In this document: positions 7,701 to 16,286 of the stretch, in pieces
Position numbering within the stretch: the stretch's first letter is position 1
Layout: every line of letters starts with the position of its first letter
DNA from: Amphritea atlantica
GTDB taxonomy: Bacteria; Pseudomonadota; Gammaproteobacteria; Pseudomonadales; Balneatricaceae
Direction of reading: 5' to 3'
NCBI GenBank assembly: GCA_024397875.1
Contig: CP073344.1
Location: 2,595,001 to 2,659,000 of the forward strand
DNA length: 64,000 nt
Translations under genes and position numbers: made by a program
The notes under the pieces: generated by a model
What the model was told of the DNA's origin: nothing
Databases searched by the model: none
The model's input: only the letters and a program-made list of their open reading frames with translations

Positions 7701-9808
7701 TAAGCAGCCTGCTGCACACGGTCATGCTGGAATCTATAGACGGGATTAACCGCGAGCAACTCGCCAGGAACAACGGCCGAAACCTCCCCCACCAGACGAT
7801 AATCGCTATTGAGCGGCTGCACCGTATGTTGTTTAAGCGCCGGCAGTAGCGCCGCAGCAGCGGCTTCAATCGGGGCTTCATAAATTGCGGCGAGTGTATG
7901 CAGGTCAAACGTCCCGCCAATACAGGCAGCTAACTGAAGGACTCGCTGTGTCTCAGGCGTAAAGCGGCGCAGATTGTCGACCATGAACTCGACAACATCG
8001 CTGCTTACACCCGACCAGCGGGCGGTATCTAAATCCCAACACCACCTTCCGCTGACAGGGTCTGCGACGATTGCGCCCTCTTTATGCAGTTGACGCAATA
8101 GTTCATTGGTAAAGAAGGGATTACCCTGAGCTTTATCATAGAGCATGTCACTCAATGGCCAGGTTTCTTCCACATTACTGCACAATGCATCAGACACCAT
8201 ATGCCTCACAGAAGCACGATCCAACTGATCGAGGTGCAGTTGATGGATATTCTCCCGACCGGTCAGGTCATCGAGTAACAGGCGCAGAGGGTGACCCGCA
8301 CCAACCTCGTGATTCCGGTACGCGCCTATCAGCAACAAGTGACTCAGCTCTCTCGATGTCACCAGACGGCGTAAAAACTCTAAGGTCGGTACATCGCTCC
8401 ACTGCAGATCATCGAGGAATAACACCACCGGGTGTCCATCGCTGGCAAACACACGGAGAAACGCGATCAGTACCATCTGCAAACGGTTTCGCGCCTCGGC
8501 AGGAGGAAGTTCGGCAACAGCCGGTTGTGGCCCGATAATCAGCGCCAGCTCAGGCACCAGATTAACGACTAACGCGGCATTCGTTGCTAATGCTTCCAGT
8601 AAACGCTCACGCCACCCTGCGAGTTGCGCCTCGGGTTCTGCCAGGATCTGCTGCACAAGACTACGATACGTGGCGGCAAGCGCCGTATACGCCTCTCCAC
8701 GCTGAAACTGTTCAAACTTACCCTGGACAAAAAAGCCCCGCTCGCGCACGAGCGGCTGGTCAATCTCATTAACCAATGACGATTTACCAACCCCGGAATA
8801 GCCCTTAACCAGACAGAACGCATTTCCACCTGCCACCACGGCGTCAAACAACTCAAACAGCTGCCCAAGCTCAGATTCACGGCCATACAGTTTTTGCGGC
8901 ACCAGAAATTTCTGTACGACCTCTTTTTTGCCCAGTTCGAAAAGGTCGATCATCTGCCCCGCAGCAAGCCGGTCAGCGCAATAGGTCAGATCATGGATCA
9001 ACCCCCCGGCACTCTGGTAACGAGCCTCGGGACATTTAGCTAATAATTTCAGCACAATGGCTGATACGGCTTCGGGTATCTCAGGATCAATTTCGTGCGG
9101 CGCCGGGGGTATACGACTGATATGACTGTGCACCCATTCAAGCACATTGTCAGCCTGAAATGGCTGCTGGCCGGTTAGCAATTCAAATAGCAGGACACCC
9201 AGTGAGTAATAATCAGAACGGTAATCCAGGTCGCGATTCATTCGCCCTGTCTGCTCTGGAGAGATATAAGGCAGCGGCCCCTCTAATTGACGCGACATTT
9301 GCAAAGCCTGTCGCTCCTGATCCAGCTCGGAGGCAATACCGAAGCCAGCCAGCCCTGTCGCACCGTTGACAGGGTTAAACAGCACGTTCCCAGGCGTCAA
9401 TGCCTTATGCACAATATCCCGGCTATGAATCTCCCCCAGTGTGTGCGCCAGACTCAGCGCAATTTCGAGAAACTCAACCAGCGGCAAGCCACGGCCTCCG
9501 CTGAGGGCAAGAAGCGCTTTGAGAGAACTTTCAAACAGTTCACACACCAGGGCAAGGTTGCCACTGCCATGGGGGATCACGGCGTGCACCTTACGCACGC
9601 CGTCAACGTCAATCAATCGTTGCGCGATCTCACCTTCACGACGAATTTCAGCCACCTGCTGACGGTCCGGAAATTCGACATCAAGGGTTTCAATGGCTAC
9701 CACAGCGCCCGTTTCAGTGTTTCGGCCACGATAAACCGCGCGTCCATCCGCACGGTATATTAGCGACTCAGGTTTATAGTCCGGGAGTTGTGGTAAAGGC
9801 TCTTTCAC
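4721..9808 (-). CDS. Giant sensor protein: pseudokinase, AAA-type ATPase, TPR-like, GAF and GGDEF domains
   Basis: 1695 residues. Order: protein-kinase-like domain (about 10-280), AAA ATPase with P-loop GYSGVGKSS (336-344), a long alpha-helical TPR-like region (about 720-1300), GAF (about 1340-1500), a short coiled coil (about 1505-1530) and a C-terminal GGDEF domain. The kinase domain has lost key residues: the VAIK lysine is E40 (VVAIE), the HRD aspartate is A136 (HKALTPGN) and the DFG aspartate is G155 (GFG). It is probably a pseudokinase. The GGDEF domain looks active, with GGEEF at 1603-1607 and an RxxD inhibitory site (R1594-D1597) five residues before it. The family is the PknK-like 'ATP-binding sensor' type; members with active kinase and histidine kinase outputs are common. 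Likely a cytoplasmic sensor making cyclic di-GMP. The signal is unknown. Confidence 0.85.
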   Translation of the reverse strand: MKEPLPQLPDYKPESLIYRADGRAVYRGRNTETGAVVAIETLDVEFPDRQQVAEIRREGEIAQRLIDVDGVRKVHAVIPHGSGNLALVCELFESSLKALLALSGGRGLPLVEFLEIALSLAHTLGEIHSRDIVHKALTPGNVLFNPVNGATGLAGFGIASELDQERQALQMSRQLEGPLPYISPEQTGRMNRDLDYRSDYYSLGVLLFELLTGQQPFQADNVLEWVHSHISRIPPAPHEIDPEIPEAVSAIVLKLLAKCPEARYQSAGGLIHDLTYCADRLAAGQMIDLFELGKKEVVQKFLVPQKLYGRESELGQLFELFDAVVAGGNAFCLVKGYSGVGKSSLVNEIDQPLVRERGFFVQGKFEQFQRGEAYTALAATYRSLVQQILAEPEAQLAGWRERLLEALATNAALVVNLVPELALIIGPQPAVAELPPAEARNRLQMVLIAFLRVFASDGHPVVLFLDDLQWSDVPTLEFLRRLVTSRELSHLLLIGAYRNHEVGAGHPLRLLLDDLTGRENIHQLHLDQLDRASVRHMVSDALCSNVEETWPLSDMLYDKAQGNPFFTNELLRQLHKEGAIVADPVSGRWCWDLDTARWSGVSSDVVEFMVDNLRRFTPETQRVLQLAACIGGTFDLHTLAAIYEAPIEAAAAALLPALKQHTVQPLNSDYRLVGEVSAVVPGELLAVNPVYRFQHDRVQQAAYALIDRSLLPEVHLSVGRLMLRHVDNQVPDERLIDIVGHLNEGRRLINSADEQRFLAELNLRAGIRAKHASAYEAALKYLQISAELLPAAPWNNAPLLMQALAEETQQCAYLTGRVDEADEWIEVMLENAQSDLERSNILAIRTRQYATLGRMEDSIRSAIQGLTILGVEFIQNPGLNDIVEERKRVEDNLGGRVIAELVDAQPVDDPATLMAMRLLMETFAAAFLSGSGNLFPYLVMKAVNLSLRHGNCPETAFAYAAYGMLLCGEYDEPEEGFEYATAGLAINESLDDLTLRARVIYVYAMFVYHWSKPWSGLTSLFRKGIEAGYQSGDLLYLAYSAQDCVIWDPSMDLETAYRLHADNLEIVRECAYQDSLDSGTLFLQLQRNLLGLTDAPCSLSDDQFDETQCLEGMRQRQFMTGIANYHIYSVEVCSLYGEYERALEHVRAQDELIKSAMSLPQLVRFYITVFLTLSSLYPDMGAEQQSETRARLERDLARMKRWADSCEANFRHLQNLMEAELQRLDGDHETALERYDIAIDAARDSGFLRDEAIACERAARHLLAIGRRRSAEGYLRAAHRIYDRWGAHRKVTLLEQEFSILRELSPITGASYNRGETGDLDLASVMKASREISEEMILDRLLKKTMSILLENAGGQWGCLIVKREEGLVVEAGTFSDGGLSTESIPGRSLVPDSLGAKIFLPVTLISEVLHSGEAVVLRDAASEGSFMQDPYVLEIRPVSVLCVPILRERFEGVLYIENNLASGVFTSGRVEVIRLLTAQASVAIENARLYEQIQDYSRTLEEKVIERTACLEQLNLELQGLADCDGLTGVANRRKGDAYLVEAWRRMRREKRPLSVIMIDVDHFKAFNDGYGHQAGDDCLVAVAATVRDTLFRPADLVARYGGEEFMLILPDTDVEGVAKVGESVRQAVQDMAINHEHSSAGSVVTVSVGVATVVPETIGGAEHLLREADIALYRAKRMGRNQVHAAPEFMAMN

Positions 9809-9829
9809 GTCAGCTCTCCTACCCGCCGC

Positions 9830-10561
9830 TCAGACACCGAAGATACGATTAAACGTGGCGTGATAATCCTCATAGGCGGTGTCGTGCAGAGGGTCTCCAT
9901 GGCCGCATAAGGCATGCCTGAATGATAACGCTTTCAGGCGCGCAAAATCTTCACCCGCGGGCGTAGCGGCCTGCAGCCAGACCGGGCCCAGATTCGCCGG
10001 GGTAAAGAACTCCATCTGTTGCATCAGCTCTCGTGAAGCATCAGAAAAATACTCATCTGGTGCCAGCCAGTTTTGTAATGCATCGCACGCAATCAGAATC
10101 CCCCCGGCACGATCAATGCGGAGAATCCCTTCGGGCATCTGAGTCGTGCGGAACTGAAACAGAGACGCATCTGAAATAGGTAACGCACCATCCTCGGTAA
10201 GTGTCCGAACCGCCTTCTGATCACTCGCCTTCGAACCGTCCTCCTGCCCCACCCCAGGCAGCGCCCAGTAATCCGCATTATAGCGATCCACATAGAACTG
10301 ATCGTCCCGTCCATGCAAACAGCCCAGGCGGACCACATCGGTGACGCGCCCCAGCTTATCCAGTTCAGCGAGTCCGTCATCGCTCAGGCGCACGCTGTTA
10401 ATAATGATTAAGCGCTCAGCGTCACGCACCACCGTCATATTACGGCTGAATTGCCAATCCATGCCCTGAAGAACGGTTTCCATCGCGCCGCGGACAAAAA
10501 AGATATCAGGAAATACTTCTTCAATGGCACCATGTGCAAGTACCTCTGGAAACTGATCCAT
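9830..10561 (-). CDS. Conserved hypothetical, metallo-beta-lactamase-like fold
   Basis: About 244 residues from the ATG at 10561, which has AGGAAT about 8 bases upstream. An upstream in-frame ATG at 10651 would overlap the previous gene by over 80 bases. The protein has an alternating strand/helix pattern with MTVVRDAERLIIINSVRL, VVRLGCLHGRDDQFYVDRY and a C-terminal CGHGDPLHD, which recalls degenerate metallo-beta-lactamase-fold proteins. The usual HxHxDH metal motif is absent, so hydrolase activity is doubtful. The gene starts 4 bases past the end of the gamma-glutamylcyclotransferase-like gene and is followed 21 bases later by the large sensor gene, so all three may be cotranscribed. Confidence 0.65.
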   Translation of the reverse strand: MDQFPEVLAHGAIEEVFPDIFFVRGAMETVLQGMDWQFSRNMTVVRDAERLIIINSVRLSDDGLAELDKLGRVTDVVRLGCLHGRDDQFYVDRYNADYWALPGVGQEDGSKASDQKAVRTLTEDGALPISDASLFQFRTTQMPEGILRIDRAGGILIACDALQNWLAPDEYFSDASRELMQQMEFFTPANLGPVWLQAATPAGEDFARLKALSFRHALCGHGDPLHDTAYEDYHATFNRIFGV

Positions 10562-10565
10562 TACT

Positions 10566-11393
10566 CTATTCCTTTCTCGGTGTAAGGTTGCTGTTACAGT
10601 TTGAGTTGTAGTCGAAATGGCCCACGTAACGATACTCTCTGGCATACTCATTCAGATAGCAATTAAGGTAGTGTCGTTGGGCATCATTAATCCGGCCGTG
10701 ACAAATATCCTCAAGAGTTTCATTACCGTCACTGCTATCAAGCCGTTTGATATGGAACAGGGTCATATCTCTTCCGCCAAAAAAAATCTTCAGGTAGTCA
10801 TGTAATGGCCGGGCTCCAGACATATCAAAAACAGCCCCATACAGTGCGGTATACAATGGCTGATTCGCGAGTGCAGCGGCGTCGAACCTGGGAAAATCTC
10901 CCGCCGGAGGTTTGAAAAGCGGATACTCATCCGGCTGATGAACCGGGTGTTCGGTCAGGTGAGATACAAATTCTGACGCTAAATCAGCCGAACGCGCACC
11001 CTCGATCAACAGGTTAAGATAGCGTTGGGTTGGCAGACACGCATCATCGATAAACTCAGGCATACCGATATACGTAAGCGCACTCACCTGCTCCTTATCA
11101 TCAACGTCTACGTTAACGGTAATACGGTCATAACCATGGCCATAAGCCTCCATGGCATCCAGTGAGGGGAGCGCTTCATCCGGGCAATCATACAGAACAC
11201 CCAGCACCTTATCAGCCGGATTGTCAGTTCGCTCTATATTACCGACCCCACCCTCATGGCGAAAGAAATGCTGTACGTTGAAGCGCAAGCGCCAACCCTG
11301 CAAAACCGCTCGCCTTGATGCAAAAGGTATAACCCCCTTCGCCCGCAGAGAGGTCATATTCATGTTGGATCCAAAGCCAAAATAGCGAAACAT
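10566..11393 (-). CDS. Gamma-glutamylcyclotransferase-like (AIG2/GGCT fold) protein
   Basis: About 275 residues from the ATG at 11393. The start MFRYFGFGSNM carries the YFGFGSN motif that marks GGCT-fold proteins near their N-terminus; an extra 20 residues upstream would precede this motif and are unlikely to be coded. The catalytic acidic residue of the family may lie in SLDAMEAYGHGYDR (about 90-105). The C-terminal 130 residues extend beyond a bare GGCT domain and were not recognised. Such proteins cleave or rearrange gamma-glutamyl amines or peptides; the substrate here is unknown. It is the first gene of a likely three-gene minus-strand unit. The ribosome site (GGTATAGAG) is weak. Confidence 0.65.
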   Translation of the reverse strand: MFRYFGFGSNMNMTSLRAKGVIPFASRRAVLQGWRLRFNVQHFFRHEGGVGNIERTDNPADKVLGVLYDCPDEALPSLDAMEAYGHGYDRITVNVDVDDKEQVSALTYIGMPEFIDDACLPTQRYLNLLIEGARSADLASEFVSHLTEHPVHQPDEYPLFKPPAGDFPRFDAAALANQPLYTALYGAVFDMSGARPLHDYLKIFFGGRDMTLFHIKRLDSSDGNETLEDICHGRINDAQRHYLNCYLNEYAREYRYVGHFDYNSNCNSNLTPRKE

Positions 11394-12301
11394 CTCTATA
11401 CCAACCACAGTACAACGGAAATTCTTACAGGTTAGCAGCAACCCCCAAAACACCTTCTGCAGGTCGCTTGCGAATGAATTCAGAACCGGTTAGCAAGGTG
11501 TCTCTGCTGATACTACAAGACACCTAACAATACAGAGTTAATACTCGAAATCAACAGGCTGCAACGCCAGTATTGCCTGCCCTGACGCTATTGCGAGCGT
11601 GATCCACGAGAGTCATACACATGATCGGCTAACGTTCAGAATGAAATAGAGCACAGGTACCGATTATTGCCTGAATGACAGAGGCTAAAAAGCAACAGAC
11701 ATTGCTGTAGATGGGTGGGGGATTTTTTTTATCATCCAGATCTTTAAAGAGAGTTCCCGATCCCTCTTTCGTACAGGACAACACGCCTATGTCGCTATTG
11801 CTCAGAGGTGAAGGAATCAACGAATAAAAGACCCCATTTACACTGTCTATGCACTCTAAAGCAGACAAAAAGCGACCGCCCATCACAATAAAGCCGACAT
11901 CGGTAACAGGATTTCCGGATCGGTCTGATCACTCCAGAGCTGAACAGCGACCGGAGCACGGAGAACTGGAGAAAAGGCATAACACCTCCCTTACAAGGCA
12001 ATCACGCCCGCAATAACCGCTTGGATTGACTCAGCATTGATTTTCAAATTTAAACCTCATTTATCGATAAATGCCCCTATGCAAAAAATCACTCAAAATG
12101 GGCAGTATTCCTGAAAACGAGACAAATTCATCACCCTGAAGATTTCTCTGTTCTCCCACAAAGAGGAGCAGGTTAAACGGAGAATACTCTGCACGGCATG
12201 TTCACAACAGTCCACACAACCATCATCGGGGAGGAAAACTTCGGGCTGGTTTATGCCTTATGAATTAAGGTGGGGGGAAGTTGCAGTCAGCGATACCTCC
12301 T
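11394..12301. other. About 900-base intergenic region without a supported gene
   Basis: Small open frames occur at 11629-11886 and 11795-12001 (minus), but their translations have no family resemblance, they overlap each other, and they lack a clear ribosome site, so they are not called. A perfect 16-base palindrome CATTTATCGATAAATG lies at 12058-12073. The left part should carry the promoter for the GGCT-like gene, and the right part is downstream of gbdR. Nothing else was seen. Confidence 0.5.
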
Positions 12302-13432
12302 CTATTTATCCCGCTTTCCCTTCAGATGAACCGAGCCAAAGGTAGACTCTGTTTTGGCCTCGCTAAACGCTTCACTGGAAACAAAGTCTTTTCCCGTCGG
12401 TTTTGGTTGAGTATCCTGCAGCAGCTGCATAGTCTCCACCTCAAACGGTTCCACTTCATCACCCAGCAGTGGCGCCAGTCGTTCATCCCGGGGCGGGATA
12501 CCCATCTGTTCTCGATAGCACTTGCTGAAGTGGGGGCTGGAGACAAAACCACAGGCCGCGGCGATATCGATAATCGACATCGAGGTCTGCTTGAGTAACT
12601 GCCGCGCCCGGAGCAACCGCAGTCTGAGATAGTAGCGCGAGGGCGAACAATCAAGGTATTTCTGAAACAACCGCTCCATCTGTCGCCGGGACAGATCTAC
12701 ATAGCGGGCCAGCTCATCCATCTCGATCACTTCTTCGATATTGGCTTCCATCAATGCCACGATCTCCAGCAGTTTTGGCTGGGTAGTCCCTAAGACATGA
12801 CGCATCGGTACTTTCTGCTGATCGCTTTCATCACGAATACGATCACAGATAAACATCTCGGAGATGGCAGCAGAAAGCTGATAACCATGTTCAAGTTTAA
12901 TCAGGTTGAGCATCATATCGAGAGGCACGGTACCACCGGTGCAGGTCAAACGATTGCGATCAAAGCTGAACAGGCGATTGGAGCACTTTACCCGGGGAAA
13001 CGCTTCCTGCAGGGCAGCCAGATACTCCCAGTGGGTACTGCACTCATAGCCATCAAGAAGGCCTGCTGCGGCTAACAGGTAAGCACCGGTACAGATTGCT
13101 CCTATTTTACAGCCTTTCCGCTCCCGCTCTTGCAACCAGTTGATATGGGTACGATTGTAAACTTTAGTGATATTCAGGCCACCGGCCACGATCACAGTGT
13201 CCAGCTCAGGACAGTTATCGAAACCGGCATCCGGGGTGATTGTAATGCCGTCACTGGCACTGACCGGCTGACCATCTATGGACAGGGTATACCAGTAATA
13301 CAGTTCCTCACCGCTAAGCTGATTGGCCATCCGCAGTGCTTCAATCGCCGAGGCCAGCGAGATCATGGTGAAATTGTTTAACAGCAGAAAACCGATAGCC
13401 CGCGACTGGCCACCATTAACTCCATTCATCAT
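12302..13432 (-). CDS. gbdR: GbdR-like GlxA/AraC-family activator of betaine catabolism
   Basis: 376 residues. The N-terminal half is a DJ-1/PfpI-like glutaminase fold (about 10-200) with the elbow IGAICTGAYLLAAAGLLDG, whose cysteine is at about residue 113. The C-terminal half has two AraC helix-turn-helix motifs (about 215-320), including LSRRQMERLFQKYLDCSPS. Length, layout and position next to serine dehydratase and the sox-glyA genes match Pseudomonas GbdR, which senses glycine betaine and dimethylglycine and activates gbc, dgc, sox and choline-uptake genes. The two other GlxA proteins in this window (37547, 38593) are paralogues, but this one has the strongest contextual claim. Its upstream region carries repeats (13474-13529) that may control it. 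Confidence 0.8.
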   Translation of the reverse strand: MMNGVNGGQSRAIGFLLLNNFTMISLASAIEALRMANQLSGEELYYWYTLSIDGQPVSASDGITITPDAGFDNCPELDTVIVAGGLNITKVYNRTHINWLQERERKGCKIGAICTGAYLLAAAGLLDGYECSTHWEYLAALQEAFPRVKCSNRLFSFDRNRLTCTGGTVPLDMMLNLIKLEHGYQLSAAISEMFICDRIRDESDQQKVPMRHVLGTTQPKLLEIVALMEANIEEVIEMDELARYVDLSRRQMERLFQKYLDCSPSRYYLRLRLLRARQLLKQTSMSIIDIAAACGFVSSPHFSKCYREQMGIPPRDERLAPLLGDEVEPFEVETMQLLQDTQPKPTGKDFVSSEAFSEAKTESTFGSVHLKGKRDK

Positions 13433-13473
13433 AAGTAAACCTGAGCCCGCTCCGCGTCCGTTGCGTTACTTAA

Positions 13474-13529
13474 GCAGGCGTTAATGGGTATCAGAATCCG
13501 ATTATTAGCAGGCGCTAATCACTAGCGCC
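13474..13529. promoter_or_regulatory. Direct repeats and hairpin upstream of gbdR
   Basis: GCAGGCGTTAAT (13474-13485) and GCAGGCGCTAAT (13508-13519) are near-identical direct repeats 34 bases apart, about three helical turns. The second overlaps a perfect inverted repeat GGCGCTA/TAGCGCC (13511-13529). They lie 40-100 bases upstream of the gbdR start and look like regulator sites; the bound protein is unknown. Confidence 0.4.
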
Positions 13530-13661
13530 CGCTTGTTTAATTCCGACAAAAATCAAACACTTACATCCAGAAAGGTTCATTCTCAAAGACTAACTTTAAC
13601 CGAATAAAGTATAGCATGGAAGTGTTAAACCATTATGGAAATGCATTGCCTGTGCCAGAGA

Positions 13662-15041
13662 TCAACATTCAATCGCGTTTACGGCCAGCCCTCCACGAGA
13701 GGTCTCTTTATATTTATCCTGCATATCCATGCCGGTATCGCGCATGGTTCTGATCACCTTATCCAGTGAAATAAAGTGTTTACCGTCACCCCGTAGCGCC
13801 ATCTGCGTGGCATTGATCGCTTTCATCGCACCGATAGCGTTGCGCTCGATACAGGGTACCTGAACCAGACCACCCACCGGATCACAGGTCAGCCCCAGGT
13901 TATGTTCAAGGCCGATCTCAGCCGCATTTTCAACCTGTTCAGGGGTACCACCCAGCACTTCACACAGACCCGCAGCCGCCATAGCACAAGCAGAACCCAC
14001 CTCTCCCTGACAACCGACTTCAGCCCCGGAGATTGAAGCATTTTTCTTACACAGCGCACCGATGGCAGCAGCGGCCAACATGAAATCCACTACGTTTTCT
14101 TCAGTAGAATTAGGGGTAAACTCGGTGTAATACATCAATACTGCAGGGATGATTCCGGCCGCGCCGTTGGTCGGGGCTGTCACCATCCGCCCACCCGCTG
14201 CATTCTCTTCATTCACCGCCAGCGCATAGAGATTGACCCAATCCATCGCCCCGAGAGTCGAGCTGATGATATTAGGTTTGGTTGAACGGATCAGTGACTT
14301 ATGCAGACTCATCGCCCGGCGCTTAACAAACAAGCCTCCCGGCAGAGTGCCCTCATTATGCAACCCGGTAGCAATACAGTCTTTCATCGCCGCCCAGATG
14401 TCCATCAGGCCATCACGAATCTCTTTCTCCGTGCGCCAGACCTTTTCATTCTCCATCATCAGCTGGCTGACGCTGAAGTTATTCTCTTCACACAAACGCA
14501 GCAGCTCTACGGCATTATTAAATTCATAGGGCAACTCGACCTGCGGTACCAAGTGGGCATCCGCAGTCGCTTCACTTTCATCGATAACAAAGCCGCCGCC
14601 AATGGAGTAATAAACATTGTCATACAACAGGTTATCATCGGCACCGAAAGCACTCAGACGCATCGCGTTGGGATGGTAGGGAAGGTTTTCCTCCAGCAGA
14701 TTCATATCCCGCTGCCAGATAAATCCAATCGGAAACTGCCCCAGCAGATTAAGGCTATCGCTCTCTTTCACGGCATCAACCGCTGGTAAAATCATCTGCG
14801 GATCGATGCTATGGGGACGCTCCCCCATCAAACCAACAATAATTGAATTATCAGTACCGTGACCCACCCCTGTGGCACTCAGCGAGCCATACAGATCGAT
14901 CCGGATCTGTGCAACCATATGTGCCAGATTCTGTTGCGCCAGATGCTCGGCGAAATTTGCTGCCGCCACCATAGGGCCAACAGTATGGGAGCTGGACGGA
15001 CCGACGCCTATTTTAAAAAGATCAAAAACAGAGATAGACAT
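13662..15041 (-). CDS. sdaA: L-serine ammonia-lyase (single-chain, iron-sulfur)
   Basis: 459 residues from the ATG at 15041, chosen because GGAG lies about 5 bases upstream and the protein then begins [12 protein letters not shown] as in the family. Deaminates L-serine to pyruvate and ammonia in the cytoplasm, using a 4Fe-4S cluster. The [12 protein letters not shown] motif near the N-terminus and the cysteine-containing blocks [20 protein letters not shown] and LTCDPVGG support this. It completes the route from betaine through glycine and serine to pyruvate. It follows purU with a 277-base gap holding a terminator, so it probably has its own promoter. The order gbdR-sda is also found in Pseudomonas; which sda paralogue name fits is not decided by sequence alone. 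Confidence 0.92.
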   Translation of the reverse strand: MSISVFDLFKIGVGPSSSHTVGPMVAAANFAEHLAQQNLAHMVAQIRIDLYGSLSATGVGHGTDNSIIVGLMGERPHSIDPQMILPAVDAVKESDSLNLLGQFPIGFIWQRDMNLLEENLPYHPNAMRLSAFGADDNLLYDNVYYSIGGGFVIDESEATADAHLVPQVELPYEFNNAVELLRLCEENNFSVSQLMMENEKVWRTEKEIRDGLMDIWAAMKDCIATGLHNEGTLPGGLFVKRRAMSLHKSLIRSTKPNIISSTLGAMDWVNLYALAVNEENAAGGRMVTAPTNGAAGIIPAVLMYYTEFTPNSTEENVVDFMLAAAAIGALCKKNASISGAEVGCQGEVGSACAMAAAGLCEVLGGTPEQVENAAEIGLEHNLGLTCDPVGGLVQVPCIERNAIGAMKAINATQMALRGDGKHFISLDKVIRTMRDTGMDMQDKYKETSRGGLAVNAIEC

Positions 15042-15262
15042 AGAGTCTCCACGGCGCATTCTGAGCGCTGAAATTAATTCGAAAAGTCGATTATCGGCTT
15101 ATATAAGTGTAGCTGTATGCCAGTTAACGACCTGAAATTTTCTTAAAACGGTTAATAGCGTTTTTACAGGCACACGACAGCAAAGCTGAAAGAAAAAGAG
15201 GTCAGTCAGGATGAGCCACACACTACATACCTCTCTGGAAGAGATAATCCTAACTGTCCTCG

Positions 15263-15297
15263 AAAAAGATACGTTTTCCAGTATGCTGGAAAACGTA
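15263..15297 (-). terminator. Rho-independent terminator after purU
   Basis: A perfect 12-base stem TACGTTTTCCAG (15270-15281) / CTGGAAAACGTA (15286-15297) with a four-base loop. On the minus strand it is followed by ATCTTTTT (15263-15269). It lies just past the purU stop and separates the glyA-sox-purU unit from sda. Confidence 0.8.
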
Positions 15298-15318
15298 AAC
15301 AGCGATAAAAAGGTATTA

Positions 15319-16185
15319 TCAGCTGGAAAAAACTACCGTACGCCCGCCACTGAGAAACACGCGTTTCTCAATGTGATAGCGGATTGCATTAAACAGGGTA
15401 ACCCGCTCCACATCCTGCCCCTTAGAGATCAGATCTTCAGGATAAAATGCGTGATCAACAGTCTGGATGCCCTGAGTAATAATCGGCCCTTCATCCAGAT
15501 CATTATTCACATAGTGAGCGGTTGCTCCGACCATCTTCACGCCTTTTTCCCAGGCCTGATGATAGGGTCGCGCACCCTTAAAGCCCGGCAGCAGTGAGTG
15601 GTGAATGTTGATTGCCTTACCGTTCAGCTCATTACACATCCAGGGTGACAGTACCTGCATATAGCGGGCTAATACCACCAACTCGATATCGTATTGCTCA
15701 AGCAGCTTAACAATCTCCGCTTCCTGATAGGGCTTAGTCTCCGGAGTGATCGGCAGGTGATAATACGGAATGCCATGCCATTCAGCCAGATGCTCAAGAT
15801 CCGGGTGATTGGAGATAATGACCGGCACCTCAATATTCAGCTGACCGGTACGGTAGCGGTACAGCAGATCGTTAAGACAGTGATCGTACTTAGACACCAG
15901 GATCGCGACCCGCGGCCGATGCTCCGGCTCGGTCAGATCCCACTCCATTCCAAACTCAGCCGCCCGCGGGGCAAATTCGGCATCGAATCTTGCCGCAGTA
16001 AAGTCATCCTTCATCGGCTGAAACTCAATGCGGATAAAAAAACGTTTAGAGACCCGATCATCGAATGAGTGAATCTCATCAACATAGTTACCCGCCTCAG
16101 CCATGTAGCGAGTCACCACATCAACCGTACCTAGCTTGCTCGGACAACTGGCAGTGAAGATCCAGGGTTTAGTGATATTTGTCAT
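15319..16185 (-). CDS. purU: Formyltetrahydrofolate deformylase
   Basis: 288 residues: an N-terminal ACT-like regulatory domain (about 8-85) and a C-terminal formyltransferase fold with the NIHHSLLPGFKGARPYHQA active-site block and HYVNNDLDEGPII. Hydrolyses 10-formyl-THF to THF and formate. As in Pseudomonas, it ends the sarcosine oxidase operon, where it recycles the one-carbon units released when methyl groups of betaine are oxidised. About 100 bases separate it from soxG, with a hairpin between (16246-16273). Confidence 0.93.
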   Translation of the reverse strand: MTNITKPWIFTASCPSKLGTVDVVTRYMAEAGNYVDEIHSFDDRVSKRFFIRIEFQPMKDDFTAARFDAEFAPRAAEFGMEWDLTEPEHRPRVAILVSKYDHCLNDLLYRYRTGQLNIEVPVIISNHPDLEHLAEWHGIPYYHLPITPETKPYQEAEIVKLLEQYDIELVVLARYMQVLSPWMCNELNGKAINIHHSLLPGFKGARPYHQAWEKGVKMVGATAHYVNNDLDEGPIITQGIQTVDHAFYPEDLISKGQDVERVTLFNAIRYHIEKRVFLSGGRTVVFSS

Positions 16186-16245
16186 GAGAAGACTCCTGCT
16201 CTGATCTGTGTTTATCCAGTATAGGATTCAACAGAAGAAACGGAC

Positions 16246-16273
16246 AAAGCCAGCCCCTGACGGGACTGGCTTT
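16246..16273 (-). other. Intercistronic hairpin between soxG and purU
   Basis: AAAGCCAG (16246-16253) pairs with CTGGCTTT (16266-16273), with an inner CCC/GGG extension across one mismatch. No long T-run follows on the minus strand. It could be a partial terminator or an mRNA-end stabiliser within the sox operon. Confidence 0.45.
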
Positions 16274-16286
16274 AGGTTCATTCAAA

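Noticed and set aside
11629..12001. Two small overlapping minus-strand frames
   Set aside because: No ribosome site, no recognisable product and mutual overlap; treated as non-coding.
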